From Candolleomyces eurysporus (taxonomy: Eukaryota > Basidiomycota > Agaricomycetes > Agaricales > Psathyrellaceae): a stretch of DNA of 41,275 bases. Positions 33,213 to 41,275 of this stretch are shown piece after piece; position 1 is the first letter of the stretch; each line of letters opens with the position of its first letter. The notes under the pieces are model-generated. The model saw only the letters and a list, made by a program, of their open reading frames with translations. It was not told the origin of the DNA and made no database searches. The position numbers were made by a program, and so were the translations under genes. The stretch spans positions 1 through 41,275 of the forward strand of contig JANBPK010000982.1 in NCBI GenBank assembly GCA_027579435.1, written 5' to 3'.

Positions 33213-33843
33213 TACATCTCTTGAATAGCACATGCGAATTGGGTCGGAGTGCCTGCAAGCGACAATTGAGAGTGGGTTCACTTTCGGCCGGTGATTACTG
33301 TGACAATTTTGTGGCTATCACAGTACATTCCACTGATCAAGCAGGTCCGAGTCTGTCCATGTAGAAGGAAGAGAAAGGGAGTACAATGGCGAGTGGGTCC
33401 GGAGCACGCTTGAAACTATCAACTAGCCGCACTCTTCTTCGTCTGCTGGGTCGATTTTTGGCGTTTTCTGCCTGCTTGGCCCCCAAGAATTATGGTGAAC
33501 GTCTTTTCCACGATTTGAGATTGGCAGGTCACTTCTGGGTCACCTCCAATTTCTGAGCAACGTGGCTTGTTGATTGCAATTAAGCTCGACTTGACGAGTC
33601 CCTCAAACTGATTCCCATCAGCTTGTTGGCATCAGTCCGGATCCACCTAGGTGTCCGGATCGACGACAATGTGGCCACAGCGACGATCACTCTCATTGGA
33701 CTAGTTGGGCTCCATGGTCTTACCCAGTACGTCGGCTGGGCTCTCCGTCTTTCCGCACCTCATCCACACTAAGTTCACATGTAGCTTTAAATTTCGAATC
33801 TGGCAAACACGTTATGTGGAACTATCATGTAAATAATCAAAAA
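33213..33843. other. Spacer between convergent genes, copy 2
   Basis: This spacer is 631 bp against 326 bp in copy 1. The extra sequence, roughly 33330-33640, contains no recognisable gene or clear inverted repeat. The flanking parts (for example the gcttgacctcc...ccatggtctta section near 33715) resemble copy 1. Confidence 0.4.
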
Positions 33844-35277
33844 CTAGAGCTTGGACCTCAATGCCCCGTCCTGCTTGAAAACATTCGAATCCTGCGCCAA
33901 AGCCCACTCCCTCAATGCTTCCACCAAACTCTTAATCTGCTCCTGACTATTTCCTGCATGTATGACAATTCTGAGACGCTCCTTTCCTCTGGGAACAGCT
34001 GGGGGCGCTAGAGCCCTCGCTGCGTAACCCTTCTTGTTCAAGTGGTTTTGCAGCGCGACGACATCGGGTGAGAAGATGGCGAAAATCGGTGAGATGAGGC
34101 CGCGAGAATTGAGGTTCTTGGTCTCCGAGTTGAGCAGGGATAACACAGATTTGGGGATGTCGCGGGTTGATTGGGCGAAGTGCGACATGAAGAAGTGTGA
34201 GAGATCCATTACGGTTTCTCGGAGCTGGATATTGGAAATAGGGAAGGTGGGGAACATCTCGAAATTAGTACGGTAGGGAGGTTGAGATATTGCGGTATAC
34301 GCACGCGATCGGCTTCTGGTGATTTGAGTACGTCAAAGCAGAATTTCATACCAATCATGTCGACATGGGCAGGCGCAGAGGTGAACATCCAGGGAACCGA
34401 GTGGTTCGAGAGGTATTCATAAACAGTCGAATTCATGGTTATAACCCCTAAAACCACGCATCAGTGGGCTTCTACAATCTCCATAAATTAAAGGGCCAAC
34501 TCACCTCCCGTAAAATTGAGCGTCTTCGTGAAAGTCATCATCACCGTATGAACTCGTTTCTCCAGGCCCCAAGCTCGGACTAAGCCCTTTCCCCCAGGAC
34601 CGTAGAGTCCTATGGAGTGAGCTTCATCAACGACGACATGGGCCGACTCCCTGGGTACCAATCTTTCTACAATCTCCAAAATCCCATGCAATGGCCCAAA
34701 ATCCCCATCCATCGAATACACAGATTCGACCACCACAAACAGCGTCGCCTTGCCCTCCCGGATCTTCGGAAATTTATTTAAAATATCTTTGACCTGGGCC
34801 TCCAAATCCACGAGGGAGTTGTGCTGGAACGCAAGTGCCCCGCCGAGTGCGGCACGGTTGAGACGGATGCCGTCGTGTATGGACGCATGGATGTACTCGT
34901 CGCACAGAACGACGTCTCCTGCTTGGGGNTACGCACCCAAAGAAGGTGATGTTGGCTGTGTACCCCGAGACATATACCATCGTCTTCTCGACTCCCAGTT
35001 CCTCCGCAAGGTATTTCTCCAGACCAATGTGGCTAGTGGTCGATCCAGTTAGGGCGCGTGAACCCGTAGAGCCCAAGAGCCTGGGCTCCGAGGCGAGGGT
35101 GCCGAGGAATTTCTGGCGGAGGTGCGGGTGGCGGGAGAGGGAGAGGTAGTCGCAAGAGAAAAAGTCCCCTGCATCGTCGGGGTGGATGATGTCGGCGTCC
35201 CAGCGGGGCTGGTTACGTCTCTTGCGATCGTCGAGCTTGGAGAGCAACGAGGAGTCGAGAGCAAATGAAGTAGCCAT
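33844..35277 (-). CDS. Alpha-oxoamine-synthase-type PLP enzyme, copy 2
   Basis: Exons 35277-34505, 34447-34305 and 34257-33844 total 443 codons, about 442 aa, once the spurious N at 34929 is removed. Exon 1 is then 772 nt, exactly as in copy 1, and both introns correspond (the first is 57 nt in each). The motifs are kept: SGYTANITFFGC, DEYIHASIHDG, VVDEAHSIGLYGPGGKGLV and TFTKTLNFTGG with the PLP-binding Lys. Differences from copy 1 are scattered and mostly mild, suggesting both copies stayed under selection. The second acceptor reads tttcgag where copy 1 has ttttcag, still AG. It may share a substrate with copy 1 or have diverged. Confidence 0.85.
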
Positions 35278-37613
35278 GAGCTTGTGTTGGATATGAGGGT
35301 TCCAAAGATGCTAGGTCGAGTGAAGTGAATCCGCACTGTATCCTTTGAGCATATAAATAGCCATCCGCATCTGTACATTGAAAATACAACACTGGTTCTT
35401 GGCCGATGCCCCCGCGGTGGTGTGGGCGTACGCCGCCCATCCTCTTGCTTGGCAGCACCTTTGAAGGAAACATTCATATCGCGCCTAAGCGCAAAAAAGA
35501 AATAACTGAATAAACTCCAGCGCCGGTACATCCAATTCATAGTGGAGTTTCAATGCCTAGAATCGCGCATCAGTGAAATGATGGTAGTCCCGAAAAAAAA
35601 AANTAGCTCACTCTCAATAGATGTAGGTGTCTTCGTAAGCCATTGGTCTCGGCTTTTACAGAGCCCCATGCGTCGAGTTTATACAGCGATGAGGTGTGTG
35701 GCTGAGGAGGAGCTCGAGTGGATGCTGTCTGCGCTGGGAGGATTCCTGTCATTGCAAAGGTAAAGCCGGTTCTCTCGGATCGCTCGAATGAAAGATTTTC
35801 GTATGATGGTGGCCCATCGCCAAGTCTCCGCAAGAATAGGGAGGAGACGAAGTTGGAAGGGGTGATCTGACTTTCACCAAAAACATGTCGGCGCATGATG
35901 GTTTCTTCGACGCTCGAACGATGAGTCTGCTACATGATCCGAAAGATCGTCAGAGCACATTTCCCACTCCTTTAGGCGATGCGTCGACCTTACTCTCAGT
36001 CCGGCAACTCAAAGCGCTAATTTGCATGCCTTTGGATCCATCTATGAGCGCTTGAGGCGTACGCGGCCCATGTCAGGGCTGGACCATCGGGCCAAGTCTA
36101 GTGCTTATCTGATAACTCGGAATAGAATCAGTTTGCGAACACGAGGCGCTTTAAATAGCATACCCTGAAGCCATTTCTTAAGCGCTTGAGGCGGCGCGTA
36201 GGTTATGTAACGAATGAATTAAGTCTAGTATATATCTGATAATGTAAGATAGACAGCATGAATGAGGACTCACCGTTCGCGTGAGCCTAAGGTCGAATGG
36301 CGTGTATATCCAACGCCGCCAATTTATTTGTCCTGAAGGTTAGAAATAAGCACTGCTCGAAGCAGGAGAGGGAGGCAGTCCAGCCTGAGACGAAAGGGCT
36401 TGAAACGTCTTGACATATAACTTTGTACGGCACGTCCAAGCTGTGTGTCACCTGCGAACGATCCAATGAACAGAACGAACGTTCGGTCCATGGCGCTTGT
36501 CACAGCTCACCGTAGCCGACGCTGAGAAAGGGCGCAGCTACCGACTCAGCTGATCCACGGAGAGGAAGGCCAATAATAGATCCTGGGTCTGGTGAGCTGA
36601 ATGTGCCTGAACGCCGAGTGTGGGTGTATAATTGTAATTCATTTCACTGCCTTGCACCTTGGGTACAAGCTTAAATGGGTCATGGGACACTGAAACCAGC
36701 GCCTCCACTGCGAGGAGATGCGGAAGAATCGGAAGCATACCCATGCGTGCTCGAGCTTATTAGGCTCCCTCCGCGCCAAGACACTAGTTCTGAAGCTAGC
36801 AAACGCTCGAAGACTTGCTGCCTGCTGCAACGTAAACGAGAGGTCGACTGTAAATGAATGAAATCGGTATAGAGGCGAAATAGTACTCACGTCTCGCAGG
36901 AAGGGTCTCGCCTGAGTCGAGCACTGCCGAAATGTGATGCTAATGCTTCGGATCGACGTAACCGTAACCATTAGACTTCCCGCAGTAGGTGTTCGGGCAC
37001 CAACATTCTGCTGTTCGGAGACTCTGCCGACGAATCTGGCTGGCTATTCGTGTCGAGGAATGTCTTGCTGTTCAATAGGCTACATGTATCCTGCCATTCC
37101 AAAGTGGAGTTTGAACGTTCATGTGAATGGGCGACTAACAAGGGCCACGTTCGCGACAAGGATCGCGACAGAGAGATGTAGCCCGGCGCCCCATGATGGA
37201 CGGCAAGGTACAAACTTGACAACAGATGTCAGCCGCCGGCGGTCGGGCTGTAGACTCTTGATGAACTGTATTGGAAAAGTAGATAGCAATCCCATTGCTC
37301 AGTCACGCAATCCTCATGACGTGCCGGGGGTTCCTAGCCGCTGAGCACTGGGTGCTGGACGATTTTCGAAGCTCTGAACGCGGTGTAGGACTTGGCAGAG
37401 TGCAGAACGGAGAGCGACAAGAAAAAGACATGACATCACCGTGACGTGGCGGGGAATGGACTGTTTGATAGGCGGTGGCATTTCGAAACGGTGGGCTTGT
37501 GCGATAATGCGCCCAGTTCTCACAGGAATGTGTGTTTGCCGCACTGGCGTTTTAGGGTATGTAATGCTCAATTACGATAAAGTACCTCCCTCTTCCCCCT
37601 TCTTCCTTTCCGC
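35278..37613. other. Gene-poor 2.3-kb region with local repeats
   Basis: Up to about 35640 it is homologous to the copy-1 upstream region. A minus-strand frame at 35896-35570 (containing GDGPPSYENLSFERSERTG) is mildly protein-like but ends in an N-bearing A run and was not joined to other exons. Around 36011-36250 a diverged tandem duplication is visible. From 36538 to 37560 there are short overlapping frames but no recognisable gene. The last 200 bp should contain the promoter of the gene at 37614. Confidence 0.4.
36011..36250. repeat. Diverged tandem duplication, about 130-bp units
   Basis: Two successive blocks share agcgcttgaggcg, then a cg-rich section, then aagtctagt followed by atctgata (36049-36115 and 36181-36235). 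Each is preceded by a related gcgct...gcat section. Similarity is patchy. Confidence 0.45.
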
Positions 37614-40600
37614 ATGGACTTTCGTCCCAAGCTCCCCGCCAATCCCTTTGGCGACGTTCCGTGGGTCCTCGACGTCGACGCACTCACCAAGGCCCAGAAA
37701 ACAGCCGTCCTCGTCCTCAACACTCCCTCGCCGGCTGACCTCCATGCACTCATTTGCGCATCACCTGCACTCAAACACTCCCTTGTCGTCATTGCGACCC
37801 ATGAAGTCCCCGTCCTCCCAACATCGGCCTCCGTCCACCCCACCGTGCGCGTCCTGAGCCTCAAAGCCCCGCTCTTCGATCGGGTCGGTGTCTTGGGCCT
37901 AATGTCTGTGCTCGACAAGGCTGCACGGTTCGCCTCTTCGCCCTTGGCCACTGGTGGAGGGATCCAGATATACTCGGAGGATCCAGTTACAGGAGAGTTT
38001 AGCGTTAGAGAGGAACCTGGGGCCAATAGACCGGGGAGATCAATCCAACATCCCGCACTGATGCTCTCAACGACTTCGGTAGCGACCGACGCCTCTTCCT
38101 CGTCGGAGACAGCGCTTAAGAAGAAGAAGAGACGCACCTTCAATTTCTTCACTTCCTCGCCCGCCTCCCCNAGCTTCCTCGCCCTCCCCTTCGGTCGCCT
38201 CCCTCCCCTTCCTTTCCTCACCTGCACCGTCACTCGCAGTTCCAGGTTTGTCTAGCCCAACTCAGCATGCATCTCCGAGAACCGGACTTGCGACGGGCGC
38301 CGCTCGTCCATTCGACACAGTCATTCACTACCTCCCCTCTCCCTCCCACCTCCCCGAGAAGGCCATATTGAAGCAGGCTATTCTAGTCACGACACTCTCA
38401 GCGCCGTACCTCGCAGCCCCACCGAATCCCCCGAAGTACTTGCGGCTTCCTCAGCGAACGAACACCATCGGCAAAAGAGGGTCAAAGATGGCCGAGTCGA
38501 GAAGCATGCCGAGGCTGCGCAGCCCTGAGGCTGATACCATGGATGATGGCGACGCTGTCGTCGTACTAAGTCCGAGGATGAGGAGGAGTACAATGGGGCT
38601 TAGGTCCAAACAGCCGATGTCCGAGGGGGAGCAGGAGGTCAGCGCCGTAGAGGCGAGCGGGTCGACGAGCTCCTTCAAGGCCCTAAAGAGGAAAGTCACC
38701 ATGAGTCTGCGAAGAAAGTCGTCGGCTCCACTCAACGCCCCGGCTCCTGAAGTCGAGAGCGCGAAGGAAGACGGCGACGAAGGGAAGAAGGAAAGACGGG
38801 CATCAGTGCTCAGTCGTGGCAGCGGGACGCAAAAGAGGGTGTTACGAAAACATAGCTCAGCCACGAGGTCGTCTATATTGTTAGGCGCTGGCGTTGACGA
38901 AAATGGCTTTATCGTTATCGGCGAGGACGATATTGAAGTCTCCCAATATAGCGGACGTGCTCACGTCATCCATGTCGTTCCCTTCAATGCCGCGTCTTCA
39001 ATTAGCAGCGCGTCGACTAGTCCCAACCCGAATCGCAGCTCGGTGGGCATGGTGCGTTCGCCGCCTTCCCCGTCGCTCCGCCACTCTGCTGGCAAGGCGA
39101 AGATGATCCAGAAATCCAGCTCGAAGCCGATGCTTGTGAAGAGCATAGAGCAGTTCCTGGTCGCGTTTGCGTATCCTGTTCAGAGTTTGGGTGCTCTATC
39201 CGCTTCTGCCACTCCTACCGGACCATCCCCTACTGGGTCCCGGGCGTCGTCGAGATCTTCCGTAATCCCATCTGCGAACGCTTCGTCTGTGGCCCTCCAA
39301 CCTCCCTCTCCCTCTACCCCAGGCTCTAAAAGATCCAGCGTCCTTTCCGTTACGGGTCCCAATGGTAACCCAGGAGAAGGAGAGGGCAAGTCCGTCCCTT
39401 TCGTACTCAAATCGGGTTCGTTCGCAGCATCTCTGTCGCTTCCCCACCACCATCATCCCTCTTCGAGCTCGTCCAGAGCGCAATCCCATACGCTGGTTGA
39501 GTGGATTTTGTTCGGGGGTCTTGATAGTGAGAAGGAGATGAGTCTGAGCCCCAAGGTATGGCTTGACGTGGATAGTGCTGCTGCTGCTGCTGCTGGCGGT
39601 TCTGGAGGCCAGATCGTGTGCGGTGGGACGGGTCTCCCTATGCCCGTAATGGTCTCTTGGAACTCTGGTGAAGGTGTGGTTTCCTCGGTGAAGGAACTTG
39701 ACGAAGAGGGTAAGCCCACTCTCATCAACGCTTTCGACCTGGGTGTGGTTTCTGACGTTCTTCTTCTTCTCCTTTTATTCAACAGGTCAATCGAGTGCGG
39801 GTTTGATGAAGGAGCAATTGCAGCCTCCGAAGCCCTTGGAAGAGCTGAGAGCGTCGTCGATCAAGGAACCGGTGTCCGCTTCACCTCGACCTCCATCTCC
39901 CTCAACTAGACCTCATGCTCGTCCCACCCCCCAGTCTTCCTCCCTCGGACCATCTCGGCCTACCCCTCCCCAACTCATCACTCCACAATCGTCCGTGTCG
40001 TCTGGCTCGCCGCCTAGTCCGACTACTTCGGGTTCACCCTTGTCGAAAGTCAACGACGAGAACGACAAGAAGATCACGGTTCCTGCAGAGGTGAAGGCGG
40101 TATCGTCGTCTGAACAACCCAAGTTGAAGAGGTCGGAGGTGATTGGCGATTACAGACGGTTTTATCATCTTCCGCGCCCGCGCCCGCGTTCCCGGTCGAG
40201 TTCAAGGTCGAGCTCGAAGGAACGTGCCCAAAACCCGGTAGATGACGATGAAGAAGACGCCGGAGAAGGAGGGTCGGGCGAGCAGCAGAACCGGACTGGC
40301 TTGTTGACTCCTCCGGATTCAGAGTCGAGTTCGAGTGAGGGAGGGCATGAAGAGGAGGATGAACAACAGCAGCGGAAGGGAAGTGGACGCGAGACTGATG
40401 CTTCTCCTTCTGGGAGTAGACCCGCGATTACAGCTGAGGAGGTTGTCGAGGAAGAAGGGAACACCACCACCACCACCACCACCAGCGGCACGGATTTGCA
40501 GCATACGAGTTTCGACTCTTTCGTGAAGGCGTATATGTATGATCGGAAAACTTGTCCCACAGCGATAGCGAAGGCTGCGGACGGGCATGCTGGTGCTGCT

Positions 40601-41275
40601 GCGGAGCAGACTCGGGTAGTGATGGAGAAGGAGTTGGCTAACAGAGCCTCGACCGCCGCTCCTCCAGTCAACAGCAGAGACAATCGTCGATTGAGCGGTG
40701 GCAGCGGTCCTCATCACGCTCATGCGTCGCCCCAAAGTCGGAGCAGGGAGCGGTCTGTGGAAGCTCGTGGAGGGGAGCCCGTCGAAGAAGATGGGAGGAA
40801 GGAAGGGAGAGGGCATGATGCATTTGTTGGGGACATTAAAACAATTGCAAGTGGCAGGAGCGATGTTGGCGAGGACCCACCACGAGGCGGGCACGATGTC
40901 GCTTCGCCAAGTCGTGCGCACAGCAATGAGCGCGCATTCGGAGACAGCGGGTCACCGGGTGACGATAGTCTTGGCCGGAATCACGGGCGCCTGTTTAATG
41001 TGACGACATCGTCGAGGCGCGGTGATAGCGGAAACGAGCAGCAGGGTCGGAGTCGGAGTCGGAGTGTTTCGACTGGCGGAAAGTCTGCCGGTAGTCATGA
41101 GCAGGGAGATGGGATGGGGACGAAGGAGGCCCAGAAGTATGCTAATGCTCTGAGGAAGTATAGGGAAGACCTGTTTGGCGGTGCGAGTGTAGACGAGCGG
41201 CAGTCCATNAGAACTGCTGGGAGCGTTGGAAGTCCGAGCCCGAGCCCTATCGTCCCAAGTGGAGAGGCATGCTCG
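37614..41275 (+). CDS. Large low-complexity protein of unknown function (3' end outside the window)
   Basis: The start ATG at 37614 follows a CT-rich leader and opens MDFRPKLPANPFGDVPWVLD. Exon 1 (37614-39709) and exon 2 (39786-41275) are separated by a 76-nt GTAAGC...CAACAG intron. Removing the N bases at 38171 and 41209 keeps one frame of about 1,194 codons. A folded-looking N-terminal part (ALTKAQKTAVLVLNTPSPAD, LVVIATHEVPVLP) is followed by a Ser-rich stretch and then RPFDTVIHYLPSPSHLPEKA. Another ordered patch reads MLVKSIEQFLVAFAYPVQSL. Most of the rest is disordered: Ser/Pro/Arg-rich, a 7-Ala run, a 7-Thr run and acidic blocks. The end resembles a coiled coil (KYANALRKYREDLFGG, then ELLGALEVRARAL). 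I do not recognise the family; it could be a regulatory or scaffold protein. Confidence 0.7.

Larger units (their letters stand above)
31250..35390. repeat. Segmental duplication, copy 2
   Basis: This segment is a direct copy of 25178-29030, shifted by about 6.1-6.4 kb. The offset grows because the spacer between its two genes is about 300 bp longer (33213-33843 against 27155-27480). Both gene models are open, and protein identity in the first PLP-enzyme exon is about 85% by eye, so the duplication is not recent. Confidence 0.85.

Noticed and set aside
1..41275. tRNA or rRNA genes
   Set aside because: No stretch was seen with both internal tRNA promoter boxes and a foldable cloverleaf, and no rRNA-like sequence; a dedicated search was not possible here.

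Overview
The window looks like a draft contig from an agaricomycete (mushroom-forming basidiomycete). Introns are short (about 50-100 nt) and almost all GT-AG. It carries basidiomycete-typical families (DUF6533-like membrane proteins, a Plavaka transposase) and large disordered proteins. No tRNA, rRNA, CRISPR array or bacterial operon was seen.

Layout. 1-1070 (-): N-terminal part of a probable mitochondrial (PPR-like) protein, cut by the window edge. 1559-3917 (-): a complete four-exon coilin-like gene. 4695-5485 (-): a small three-helix membrane protein. 5486-8047: gene-poor, with a possible solo LTR. 8048 to about 10075 (-): a DUF300/TMEM184-type (OST-alpha) gene broken by in-frame stops. 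10.3-25.2 kb: a transposon cluster. 25.2-35.4 kb: a direct segmental duplication, each copy holding a DUF6533-like gene (+) convergent with an alpha-oxoamine-synthase-type PLP enzyme (-). 35.4-37.6 kb: gene-poor with local repeats. 37614 to the end (+): a long low-complexity protein of unknown function, open at the edge.

The transposon cluster is nested. A tyrosine-recombinase (Crypton/YR-type) gene on the minus strand is split into 17861-18259 and 10883-11214. Between the parts sits a 6,646-bp Plavaka element (11215-17860) with a perfect 10-bp terminal inverted repeat and a 2-bp GA target duplication. Removing the element plus one GA joins the two halves in frame. The Plavaka element carries a transposase and a second, seven-exon protein. 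Seventy bases beyond the recombinase remnant lies a CACTA element (18330-25177) with CACTA...TAGTG ends, CCTGG-rich subterminal repeats and three genes: a Tnp2-type transposase, a small coiled-coil protein, and a divergently transcribed accessory protein.

Two observations cut across regions. First, single N bases sit next to homopolymer runs, and deleting the N restores the reading frame in ten separate exons, so they mark spurious insertions and not unknown bases. Second, four in-frame TGA codons sit where a CGA arginine codon is expected or plausible, and the two copies of a 109-bp direct repeat differ only by transitions. Both fit C-to-T decay of the kind caused by methylation-linked deamination.
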